The notes under the pieces are model-generated. The model searched no databases and was not told where the DNA came from. It worked only from the letters and a program-made list of their open reading frames with translations. From positions 1 to 64,000 of the forward strand of contig NZ_AFOY02000017.1 in NCBI RefSeq assembly GCF_000217955.3: a stretch of DNA of 64,000 bases, written 5' to 3'. Numbering within the stretch: the first letter of the stretch is position 1; each line of letters starts with the position of its first letter. Below, in pieces: positions 17,315-24,782 of this stretch. Position numbers and translations under genes: made by a program. This DNA is from Pseudomonas fluorescens HK44 (GTDB taxonomy: Bacteria > Pseudomonadota > Gammaproteobacteria > Pseudomonadales > Pseudomonadaceae).

Positions 17315-17811
17315 TGCGTCAGATACGCCCCGCGAAAATCATCGACCGTAGCCGCGATCAGGACTTCATGCGTGAAGCCCTGGCGCTGGCTGCGCAAGGG
17401 GCAGCCCTCGGCGAAGTGCCGGTGGGCGCGGTGCTGGTGCAGGACGGTGAAATCATCGGCCGCGGCTTCAATTGCCCGATCAGCGGCAGCGATCCGAGCG
17501 CCCACGCCGAGATGGTCGCGATCCGTGCTGCGGCGCAGGCCGTGAGCAACTATCGTCTGCCGGGCAGCACGCTGTACGTCACGCTGGAACCGTGCAGCAT
17601 GTGCGCCGGTTTGATCGTGCATTCACGGATTGCGCGGGTGGTTTATGGGGCGCTGGAACCCAAGGCCGGGATCGTGCAAAGCCAGGGGCAGTTCTTCACC
17701 CAGGGCTTTCTCAACCACCGGGTGTTGGTTGAAGGCGGGGTATTGGCTGACGAGTGCGGGGCGGTGTTGAGCGAGTTTTTCAAGGCCCGACGCGCCAAGC
17801 CAGCAGACTAA
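17314..17811 (+). CDS. tadA: tRNA adenosine(34) deaminase TadA
   Basis: 165 aa. The ATG at 17314 shares its A with the TGA of the oxidase gene. Zinc and catalytic motifs of the CDA fold are present: HAE (H64, E66) and PCSMC (C94, C97). TadA converts A34 to inosine in tRNA-Arg(ACG). The frame extends upstream into the oxidase gene, but the coupled ATG gives the normal family length. Confidence 0.95.
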   Translation: MRQIRPAKIIDRSRDQDFMREALALAAQGAALGEVPVGAVLVQDGEIIGRGFNCPISGSDPSAHAEMVAIRAAAQAVSNYRLPGSTLYVTLEPCSMCAGLIVHSRIARVVYGALEPKAGIVQSQGQFFTQGFLNHRVLVEGGVLADECGAVLSEFFKARRAKPAD

Positions 17812-17853
17812 ACACAGAACCAATGTGGGAGAACCAATGTGGGAGCGGGCTTT

Positions 17854-17977
17854 TGTGGCGAGGGAGCTTGCTCCCGCTGGGGCGCGAAGCGGCCCTAAAA
17901 ACAGTCAATGCGTTTTTAGCTGGATAGACCCTTTGCGAGTGCTATGCACTCGAGCGGGAGCAAGCTCCCTCGCCACA
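17854..17977. repeat. REPIN between tadA and cmoB
   Basis: Standard GAGGGAGCTTGCTCCC doublet between two convergent genes. It is preceded at 17823-17851 by fragments of the other REP type (TGTGGGAGCGGGCTT). Confidence 0.9.
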
Positions 17978-17988
17978 GGTGTGCAGCG

Positions 17989-18945
17989 TTATTTTTTGGC
18001 CACGATCACCGCGCGCATCGGTGCCGGCAAACCTTCAATGGTCTTGCTGTGGTCCTCGGGGTCGAGGAAGTCGCTCAGCGACTGATACTTCATCCACTCG
18101 GTCCCGCGTTGTTCTTCAACCGTGGTCACGCTGACATCCACGCAGCGCACATCGCTGAATCCGGCACGGCGCAGCCAGAGCATCAGCGCCGGCACCGACG
18201 GCAGGAACCAGACGTTGCGCATCTGCGCATAACGGTCTTCCGGCACCAGCACCTGCTGCTCATCGCCTTCGATCACCAGCGTTTCCAGCACCAGCTCACC
18301 GCCCTTGACCAGGCAATCCTTCAGCGCCAGCAAATGCTCGATTGGCGAGCGGCGGTGGTAGAACACGCCCATCGAGAACACGGTGTCGAAGCCTTCGAGG
18401 TTGGGAGGAAGGTCCTCAAAGGGAAACGGCAGGTGCCAGGCATTGGGCTCGGACAGGTAACGTTGCACCGCCTGGAACTGGCAGAAAAACAGCCAGTTCG
18501 GGTCAACGCCGATCACGCTGTCGGCCCCCGCGCCGAGCATGCGCCACATGTAGTAGCCGTTGCCGCAGCCGACGTCGAGGATGCGTTTACCTTTGAGGTC
18601 CAGGTGCGGGGCGACCCGCGACCACTTCCAGTCCGAGCGCCATTCGGTGTCGACGTGTACGCCGAACAGGTCGAACGGGCCTTTGCGCCAAGGCGATAAC
18701 CCCATCAATGCGGTGCGCATTTGCGCGCGGGTTTCATCGTCGCAGTCAGTGTCGAGGGTCAGGCCGTTCAGCAGGTCGACTTCACTCGGCTGGAGCTTCG
18801 GCAAGGCGTCCAGCGCACTCTGCCAGCGCTCAAGGTCGCCATGACCTTTTTCCATTTTTACGTCGAGTTGCGCTTGCAGGGTGTTGGCCCAGTCGGCCAG
18901 CGGCGTGCCGGCCAGGCGGCGGGCGAGGGGAGACAGATCAATCAT
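17989..18945 (-). CDS. cmoB: tRNA U34 carboxymethyltransferase CmoB
   Basis: 318 aa. An SAM-binding motif, KRILDVGCGNGYYMWRM, lies at about residues 120-136, and the whole sequence has the CmoB pattern (SPWRKGPFDLFGVHVDTEWRSDWKW; LVLETLVIEGDE). It uses carboxy-SAM made by CmoA to turn 5-hydroxyuridine 34 into cmo5U in tRNAs. The start overlaps the cmoA stop by 4 bp, so the pair is translationally coupled, the usual order. Confidence 0.95.
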   Translation of the reverse strand: MIDLSPLARRLAGTPLADWANTLQAQLDVKMEKGHGDLERWQSALDALPKLQPSEVDLLNGLTLDTDCDDETRAQMRTALMGLSPWRKGPFDLFGVHVDTEWRSDWKWSRVAPHLDLKGKRILDVGCGNGYYMWRMLGAGADSVIGVDPNWLFFCQFQAVQRYLSEPNAWHLPFPFEDLPPNLEGFDTVFSMGVFYHRRSPIEHLLALKDCLVKGGELVLETLVIEGDEQQVLVPEDRYAQMRNVWFLPSVPALMLWLRRAGFSDVRCVDVSVTTVEEQRGTEWMKYQSLSDFLDPEDHSKTIEGLPAPMRAVIVAKK

Positions 18946-19685
18946 GGCAAGGCAATCAACGAGGCAAAGTTAAGACACTGGAACCACGGCACGACTTTCG
19001 AGAACCCGGCGGCCAGCAGGCGTTCGCGGTGTTCCTGGAGGCTGTCGGGCTTCATGACGTTTTCGATGGCGCTGCGCTTCTGGGCGATTTCCAGTTCGCT
19101 GTAGCCGTTGGCGCGTTTGAAGGCGATGTGCAGGTCGGTGAGCAGCGCGTGTTCTTGCGCGTCTTCGAAGCGCAGCTTTTCCGAGAGGATCAACGCACCG
19201 CCCGGCAACAGCGACTGCCGAATGCGTGCGAGCAGTGCCAGGCGTTGGTCCGGGGCGATGAATTGCAGGGTGAAGTTCAGCGCTACCACCGAGGCCGGTT
19301 TGAACTCCAGCGCGAGAATGTCGCCTTCGATCACTTCAACCGGCAGCAACTCCTGGAACATCGAGTCCTGGCCGTTGAGGTATTCGCGGCAACGCTCGAC
19401 CATCGCCGCCGAGTTATCCACCGCGATCACCCGGCAACCGTCGGTGCGCACATGACGGCGCAGGGCCTGGGTCACTGCGCCGAGCGACGAACCGAGGTCG
19501 TAGAGCACGCTACCCGGTTGGGCGAACTGCGCCGCGAGCACGCCGAGGTTTTCGACAATGGTCGGGTAACCCGGCACCGAGCGCTTGATCATGTCCGGGA
19601 ACACCCGCACCACGTCCTCGTTAAAGGCGAAGTCGGGCACCTGGGCCAAAGGCTGGGCGAAAAGGCGATCGGATTCTTTGCTCAC
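18942..19685 (-). CDS. cmoA: Carboxy-S-adenosyl-L-methionine synthase CmoA
   Basis: 247 aa from a GTG at 19685 (reads (M)SKESDRLFAQPLAQVPDF), which matches the family N-terminus; an upstream ATG at 19730 adds 15 unrelated residues. The SAM fold motif is VLYDLGSSLGAVTQ, followed by VIAVDNSAAMVERC. It converts SAM and prephenate to carboxy-SAM, the donor for CmoB immediately downstream. Confidence 0.93.
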   Translation of the reverse strand: MSKESDRLFAQPLAQVPDFAFNEDVVRVFPDMIKRSVPGYPTIVENLGVLAAQFAQPGSVLYDLGSSLGAVTQALRRHVRTDGCRVIAVDNSAAMVERCREYLNGQDSMFQELLPVEVIEGDILALEFKPASVVALNFTLQFIAPDQRLALLARIRQSLLPGGALILSEKLRFEDAQEHALLTDLHIAFKRANGYSELEIAQKRSAIENVMKPDSLQEHRERLLAAGFSKVVPWFQCLNFASLIALP

Positions 19686-19801
19686 GGCGGTTCCAGCGGC
19701 GGATGTGGAAAAGGCCGGCATTTTAGCCAACTTGGCGCGTGGATGCGCGGGTTGTCTGATAAACCGCCTGGTTCACGCAATCTGTGCGGCGAGCGGGCTG
19801 T

Positions 19802-19934
19802 TGTGGCGAGGGAGCTTGCTCCCGTTGGAGTGCGTAGCACTCCCAAAACCTGCAATCGGGTTTTGTCAGGTACACCGCGTTCACCGGGTTTAGGGCCGCT
19901 TCGCAACCCAGCGGGAGCAAGCTCCCTCGCCACA
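19802..19934. repeat. REPIN between the lysoplasmalogenase gene and cmoA
   Basis: GAGGGAGCTTGCTCCC doublet. Its internal sequence shares CCAAAACCTGCAATCGGGTT with the copies at 23703 and 24565, so they are members of one family. Confidence 0.9.
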
Positions 19935-19938
19935 GGGT

Positions 19939-20574
19939 TCAGCGTGGTTTCTGGGAGAACGCCGACGCGGTAATCCCCCATTGCCCCAGCCAGTAGCTGA
20001 GGATGATCACGTAGGGCCCAGCCTCGAACGGCACGACAAAACGGCTGATGCCGATCACGCTGTCGGAGAACACAAACGCCAGCGCGCCCCCGGCCGCCAA
20101 CAGCGCCGAGCGCTTGGGCACGTCGCTGCCCAAACGGGCCAGGGCACGCCAAAGCATGGCGCTGATAGCCACGCCGTAAACGATCACCGGAACCAGCAAC
20201 GGCCCCAGGCCATGGCTGATCAGGATTCCCAGCAGCACGGCACCGACGCCTAACGCGAAAATCAGCGGCCCCAGCGCCAGGCGTCGGCAATCACTCAAAT
20301 AGGCTTTCAAGTACACCAGATGCGCCACCAGAAACGCGCCGAGGCCAAACACGAACAAATCCCCCGGCCACGCCAGCAGCACATCGCCGAGCAGGGAAAA
20401 CATCAGGCCAAGGCTGATCCAGCGCCGATAGTCGTTGGGCGGCGCGTCGTGCAACCAGCCGAGCAGCGCCAACACGGGCAACGGTTTGACCAACAGGCAC
20501 AGCAACGCGGCATGGACGCTCACTCCGTAAAGAAACGTCACCGCGCCCATCAGCGCCAGAATCAGCCAGCCCAC
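19939..20574 (-). CDS. Lysoplasmalogenase (YhhN/TMEM86 family)
   Basis: 211 aa integral membrane protein with about eight hydrophobic segments. Family stretches are visible: LLVKPLPVLALLGW, ISLGLMFSLLGDVLLAWP, LGAFLVAHLVYLKAY and SDSVIGISRF. YhhN/TMEM86 proteins hydrolyse the vinyl-ether bond of lysoplasmalogens; the substrate in Pseudomonas is uncertain. The chagasin-like gene ends 2 bp upstream of its start, so the two are likely cotranscribed. Confidence 0.88.
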   Translation of the reverse strand: MGWLILALMGAVTFLYGVSVHAALLCLLVKPLPVLALLGWLHDAPPNDYRRWISLGLMFSLLGDVLLAWPGDLFVFGLGAFLVAHLVYLKAYLSDCRRLALGPLIFALGVGAVLLGILISHGLGPLLVPVIVYGVAISAMLWRALARLGSDVPKRSALLAAGGALAFVFSDSVIGISRFVVPFEAGPYVIILSYWLGQWGITASAFSQKPR

Positions 20575-20576
20575 GA

Positions 20577-20969
20577 TCAGTTAACCGAAATCGCGCAGTC
20601 GAAGGTTTGCGCGGGTTCGACTTCCGGTTCCCACGGCTGTTGGTAGGTCAGACGCAAGCGCCCGTTGCCCGCGGCGAACGCTTGAAAGCGCCAGGTCGAT
20701 TGCCCGCCACTGCCCACCAGCCCGGTGTTCTCCGGGTTGCTGTAAACCTCAGGACTGATCGCCCGCAGCACACCGCCGGCCGAATCCTGGATCGCCCAGC
20801 GATAGCCGGTGGTCGGGTTGCTTGGCAGTGTCAGGATCAGGTGTTGCCCGTTGTTCAGCTGCACCGGGCATTCGCTTTGTTTTTCCACCGTCACGTTCTG
20901 TTTCGGTTGAGTGGCGCAGGCGGCCAGCAGGGCGAGGCTCAGGGGGACAAACAGGCGAGTGGGGGACAT
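20577..20969 (-). CDS. Chagasin-family (I42) cysteine protease inhibitor lipoprotein
   Basis: 130 aa from ATG 20969 (MSPTRLFVPLSLALLAAC). The lipobox LLAAC predicts a lipoprotein. The inhibitory loops of chagasin/ICP are visible: SNPTTGYRW, the GSGGQSTWRFQA loop and LRLTYQQPW. It should inhibit papain-like cysteine proteases in the periplasm. In P. aeruginosa the orthologue (icp, PA0778) also neighbours the Lon-like asrA. An ATG at 20993 would add eight residues before the signal and is less likely. Confidence 0.88.
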   Translation of the reverse strand: MSPTRLFVPLSLALLAACATQPKQNVTVEKQSECPVQLNNGQHLILTLPSNPTTGYRWAIQDSAGGVLRAISPEVYSNPENTGLVGSGGQSTWRFQAFAAGNGRLRLTYQQPWEPEVEPAQTFDCAISVN

Positions 20970-21079
20970 TGGATCGGGAACTCCGGTAATCACGACGAAC
21001 GGCGAGCATAACCGAAGATGAGACGAAGTGTGACGGGCGGGACCAGAAGCGGAAGTTTGATATTGTCAGTGCCGACGCC

Positions 21080-21143
21080 TTCGCGAGCAAGCCCGCTCCC
21101 ACAGGGATTGCGGTAAACCTGTGGGAGCGGGCTTGCTCGCGAA
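21080..21143. repeat. REP doublet of the GGGAGCGGGCTTGCTCGC type
   Basis: Inverted pair TTCGCGAGCAAGCCCGCTCC and its complement, between lon and the chagasin-like gene. It is a second REP class with a core different from the GAGGGAGCTTGCTCCC class. Confidence 0.88.
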
Positions 21144-21170
21144 AGCAATTGAGCAGGCGCTAGATGACTA

Positions 21171-23591
21171 TCAGAACAACACCTTCGCCACATCCGCAAA
21201 GCGCTTGGCGAAGTGCACGGTAATCCCTTCCTTCAGGTAGTCCGGCAGTTCCTCGAAACTGCCACGGTTGGGTTCCGGCAAGATCAGTTCGAAGATCTTC
21301 TGCCGGCGCGCCGCGATTACTTTCTCACGGACCCCGCCAATCGGCAGCACATGCCCGGTCAGCGTCAGCTCGCCGGTCATGGCCACGCCTTTTTTCGGCG
21401 GCTGGTTGCGCGCCAGCGAGAGCAGGGCGCTGGCCATGGTCACGCCGGCGCTCGGGCCGTCTTTCGGTGTAGCACCTTCGGGAACGTGAAGGTGAATAAA
21501 GGCTTCGTCGAAGAACTTCGCGTCGCCACCGAATTGCTTGAGGTGCGAGCTGACGTAGCTGTAAGCGATCTCGGCCGATTCCTTCATCACATCGCCCAGT
21601 TGCCCGGTGAGCTTGAAGCCACGGTTGAGGGTGTGGATGCGCGTCGCTTCGATCGGCAAGGTCGCGCCGCCCATGCTGGTCCACGCAAGACCGGTGATGA
21701 CGCCGGTGCCGGACAGCACTTGTTCGTTGCGGAACACCGGCATGCCGAGTGAGGCTTCGAGGTCTTTGGGGCCGATCTTGATCACAGCTTTCGGTTCGTC
21801 GATCAGTTTCACCACCGCTTTGCGCACCAGTTTGCCCAGTTGTTTTTCCAACTGACGCACCCCGGCTTCGCGGGCGTAACCGTCGATCAGGGCTTTCAGC
21901 GCGCTGTCGCTGATGGACAGGCTGGTTTTCGACACTCCGGCTTTCTCGAGCTGTTTTGGCCACAGGTGACGCTTGGCAATGGCAACTTTTTCCTCGGTGA
22001 TGTAACCCGACAGGCGAATCACTTCCATCCGGTCGAGCAACGGGCCCGGAATCGAGTCCAGGGTGTTGGCGGTGCAGACGAACAGCACTTTCGACAGGTC
22101 CAGACGCAGGTCCAGGTAATGGTCGAGGAATTCGACGTTCTGTTCCGGGTCCAGGGTTTCCAGCAACGCCGAGGCCGGGTCGCCCTGGAAGCTTTGGCCC
22201 ATCTTGTCGATCTCGTCGAGCATGATCACCGGGTTCATCACTTCAACGTCTTTCAACGCCTGGACCAGTTTGCCCGGCAGCGCGCCGATGTAGGTGCGGC
22301 GGTGGCCCTTGATCTCGGCTTCGTCGCGCATACCGCCGACGCTGAAGCGATAGAACGGTCGCCCCAGCGACTCGGCGATGGATTTACCGACGCTGGTCTT
22401 GCCCACGCCCGGCGGGCCGACCAGCAACACGATGGAGCCGGCGATCTCGCCTTTGTAGGCGCCGACTGCAAGGAATTCGAGGATCCGGTCCTTGATGTCG
22501 TCGAGCCCGGCGTGGTGTTGGTCGAGGACTTTGCGCGCGTGTTTGAGGTCGAGTTTGTCCTCGCCATAAATGCCCCACGGCACCGCTGTCGCCCATTCCA
22601 GGTAGTTGCGGGTGACCGCGTATTCCGGCGAACCGGTTTCGAGGATCGACAGCTTGTTCATTTCCTCTTCGATGCGTTTCTGTGCCTGTGGCGGCAGGAC
22701 CTTGCCCACCAGCCGCTGCTCGAACTGCTCGACGTCGGCGCTGCGGTCGTCCTTGGTCAGCCCCAGTTCCTGCTGGATGACCTTGAGTTGCTCCTTGAGG
22801 AAAAACTCGCGCTGGTGCTCGCCGATCTTACGGTTCACTTCGGCGGAGATTTCTTTCTGCAAGCGCGCAACTTCGACTTCCTTGCGCAGCATCGGCAGGA
22901 CTTTTTCCATGCGCTTGAGCATCGGCACGCAGTCGAGCACTTCTTGCAGCTCGCTGCCGGTGGCCGAGGTCAGGGCGGCGGCGAAGTCGGTCAGTGGCGA
23001 CGGGTCGTTGGGGCTGAAGCGGTTGAGGTAGTTTTTCAGCTCTTCGCTGTACAGCGGGTTGAGCGGCAGCAGTTCCTTGATCGCGTTGATCAGCGCCATG
23101 CCGTAGGCCTTGACCTCATCGGTCGGCTCGTTTGGCTGGTGCGGGTATTCGACTTCCATCAGGTACGGTGGGCGATGGTGTTTGAGCCAGGTCTTGAGGC
23201 GTACGCGGGTCAGGCCCTGGGCGACGAATTGCAGTTTGCCGTTCTCGCGGCTGGCGTGATGGATCTTCACCAGGGTGCCGTAAAGCGGCAGGGCGGAGGT
23301 GTCGAAGTGCCGTGGGTCTTCCTGCGGGGTGTCCATGAAGAACAGCGCGAGCGAGTGATGTTCGGACTGGGCGACCAGGTCGAGGGTTTCGGCCCAGGGT
23401 TCTTCATTGACGATCACCGGCAGTACTTGCGCGGGGAAGAACGGGCGGTTGTGAATCGGGATGATGTAGACCTTGTCCGGCAGGTTCTGACCGGGCAGGG
23501 CCAGGCCTTTGCCTGCTGAGGTGGGGTGTTCGGCGTTTTCGGGGTCGGCGTAGTCGCTCGGGTTATCCGGGAATTCTTGCTGGTCGCTCAT
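21171..23591 (-). CDS. lon: ATP-dependent Lon protease, AsrA-like second Lon
   Basis: 806 aa from ATG 23591 (MSDQQEFPDNPSD); an ATG five codons earlier is less likely. It has an N-terminal LON substrate domain (~45-240), an AAA+ domain with Walker A GPPGVGKT and Walker B VIMLDEIDK, and a C-terminal protease domain with the Ser-Lys dyad S714 (PKDGPSAG) and K757 (GGVREKV). It degrades misfolded and regulatory proteins. Its position beside a chagasin-type inhibitor mirrors PA0778-PA0779 of P. aeruginosa, where this Lon is AsrA, a heat-shock-linked stress protease. It is therefore probably not the principal lon next to clpX/hupB. Confidence 0.93.
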   Translation of the reverse strand: MSDQQEFPDNPSDYADPENAEHPTSAGKGLALPGQNLPDKVYIIPIHNRPFFPAQVLPVIVNEEPWAETLDLVAQSEHHSLALFFMDTPQEDPRHFDTSALPLYGTLVKIHHASRENGKLQFVAQGLTRVRLKTWLKHHRPPYLMEVEYPHQPNEPTDEVKAYGMALINAIKELLPLNPLYSEELKNYLNRFSPNDPSPLTDFAAALTSATGSELQEVLDCVPMLKRMEKVLPMLRKEVEVARLQKEISAEVNRKIGEHQREFFLKEQLKVIQQELGLTKDDRSADVEQFEQRLVGKVLPPQAQKRIEEEMNKLSILETGSPEYAVTRNYLEWATAVPWGIYGEDKLDLKHARKVLDQHHAGLDDIKDRILEFLAVGAYKGEIAGSIVLLVGPPGVGKTSVGKSIAESLGRPFYRFSVGGMRDEAEIKGHRRTYIGALPGKLVQALKDVEVMNPVIMLDEIDKMGQSFQGDPASALLETLDPEQNVEFLDHYLDLRLDLSKVLFVCTANTLDSIPGPLLDRMEVIRLSGYITEEKVAIAKRHLWPKQLEKAGVSKTSLSISDSALKALIDGYAREAGVRQLEKQLGKLVRKAVVKLIDEPKAVIKIGPKDLEASLGMPVFRNEQVLSGTGVITGLAWTSMGGATLPIEATRIHTLNRGFKLTGQLGDVMKESAEIAYSYVSSHLKQFGGDAKFFDEAFIHLHVPEGATPKDGPSAGVTMASALLSLARNQPPKKGVAMTGELTLTGHVLPIGGVREKVIAARRQKIFELILPEPNRGSFEELPDYLKEGITVHFAKRFADVAKVLF

Positions 23592-23702
23592 GGGGCACCT
23601 GCGCAATGGGGTATGAGGGATAGATGGGGCAGGTGGTGGGTGGTTTCAATGGGGGGGCGGTTGTTAGCGGGTGTTTCGTACTCAATGGGTGCATGCCAAA
23701 TC

Positions 23703-23835
23703 TGTGGCGAGGGAGCTTGCTCCCGCTGGGTTGCGAAGCAGCCCCAAAACCTGCAATCGGGTTTTGTCAGACACACCCGGTTCGCTGGGTTTGCGAGCGC
23801 TTCGCACTCGAGCGGGAGCAAGCTCCCTCGCCACA
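23703..23835. repeat. REPIN upstream of lon
   Basis: 133-bp doublet, nearly identical over its whole length, loop included, to the copy at 24565-24697 (about four differences seen). This indicates recent spread as a unit. Confidence 0.92.
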
Positions 23836-23860
23836 AAAGCACCTTGGATTAAGTGCGGTA

Positions 23861-24232
23861 TTACGGCTGTTCTGGCTGATCAAAGCTATCCAGTGCCCGA
23901 TTCACCAACAGTTCCCCCAACGAGACCATTTGCTGAATCGCCAGCGCCACATGTCGGCGCGTGCCTTCAAGCTCAAACGCCAGATCGCTGGCCAGCACAT
24001 TAACCGAGGCGAGTGTTTCCGAGGCATGCGCCAGCAAGGTTTCGTTATCCAGATCAGGGATGACCGCGAAGATGTTGGAGGGACGTTTGTCGGGCAGGTT
24101 GCCCTTGTCGAACGGTGGCTTGAGGTAATGATCCAGCGCCCGCTCGGCGGCGTCGTGGAGTTTTTTGGAGTCGGTGGAGGCGTACGGGGAAGTGCTTGGG
24201 GTTTCAGGCGGATTTGGAGTGACTTTGTGCAT
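23861..24232 (-). CDS. DUF6124 family protein
   Basis: 123 aa, soluble, no signal peptide. Start ATG 24232 has AAGGAG eight bases upstream. The sequence (DAAERALDHYLKP, NETLLAHASETLASVNVLA, LEGTRRHVALAIQQMVSLGE) fits the small Pseudomonas family DUF6124, whose function is unknown. The helical C-terminus could mediate oligomerisation. The gene stands alone, with a long structured upstream region. Confidence 0.8.
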   Translation of the reverse strand: MHKVTPNPPETPSTSPYASTDSKKLHDAAERALDHYLKPPFDKGNLPDKRPSNIFAVIPDLDNETLLAHASETLASVNVLASDLAFELEGTRRHVALAIQQMVSLGELLVNRALDSFDQPEQP

Positions 24233-24564
24233 GGTGAAGCTCCTTGATGAGTGGAGCCGCCACTGATCGCCGCGACGCGATGGGAGGTGGCAGCTGTACG
24301 CAGGTTCGCGGACCGGGCATCAAGGAACCCGGCATACCCGAAGGTATCCCGCGCACAGCCGCCATAACGCAAAACAGTAGACGATAAAAAAGCGCCAACT
24401 GAAAGGAAATGATGGCGCTATGCGCCTTGATTGAGCCGGGCCGCGACGCCCGGTCGCTGAATTGGCAGCGACCACCAAAGACTAGTGACGCGGCTTCCCA
24501 CCGACAACCTGAAAACCATGTCAGAAGCTTCTCTGGATCCTACTCATGGGATAAACACACAACC
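24233..24564. other. Structured upstream region of the DUF6124 gene
   Basis: On the reverse strand this is the 5' region of the DUF6124 gene. It carries a run of inverted repeats (see 24392-24473) and other GC-rich repeats around 24260-24360. A reverse-strand frame of 64 codons at 24204-24398 has no family support and is not called as a gene. Confidence 0.4.
24392..24473 (-). promoter_or_regulatory. Cluster of four adjacent or overlapping hairpins
   Basis: The inverted repeats are GCGCCA/TGGCGC (24392-24418), GGCGC/GCGCC (24414-24426), CCGGGC/GCCCGG (24436-24453) and GGTCGCTG/CAGCGACC (24452-24473). They overlap pairwise, so alternative folds are possible. They lie 160-240 bases upstream of the DUF6124 start. 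Function as a leader or small RNA is inference. Confidence 0.4.
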
Positions 24565-24697
24565 TGTGGCGAGGGAGCTTGCTCCCGCTGGGCTGCGAAG
24601 CAGCCCCAAAACCTGCAATCGGGTTTAGTCAGACACACCCGGTTCGCTGGGTTTGCGAGTGCTTCGCACTCGAGCGGGAGCAAGCTCCCTCGCCACA
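24565..24697. repeat. REPIN downstream of gcd
   Basis: 133-bp doublet with the GAGGGAGCTTGCTCCC core at both ends; near-twin of the copy at 23703-23835. Confidence 0.92.
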
Positions 24698-24729
24698 GTA
24701 CGGTGTTGCATGAGATATCTGTGGGCCAC

Positions 24730-24766
24730 AAAAAAGGCGACTACCCTGAGGTAGTCGCCTTCGTTT
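24730..24766. terminator. Terminator of gcd
   Basis: Perfect 10-bp stem GGCGACTACC / GGTAGTCGCC with a CTGA loop, with A6 on one side and CGTTTT on the other. It lies just beyond the gcd stop at 24783 and on the reverse strand ends in a T run. Confidence 0.9.
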
Positions 24767-24782
24767 TAACTGCCGTTAACGC

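Noticed and set aside
21840..23519. 559-codon forward open frame inside lon
   Set aside because: Antisense of lon with no domain similarity.
24204..24398. 64-codon reverse open frame upstream of the DUF6124 gene
   Set aside because: It overlaps the DUF6124 start and the structured leader; no family or ribosome-site support.
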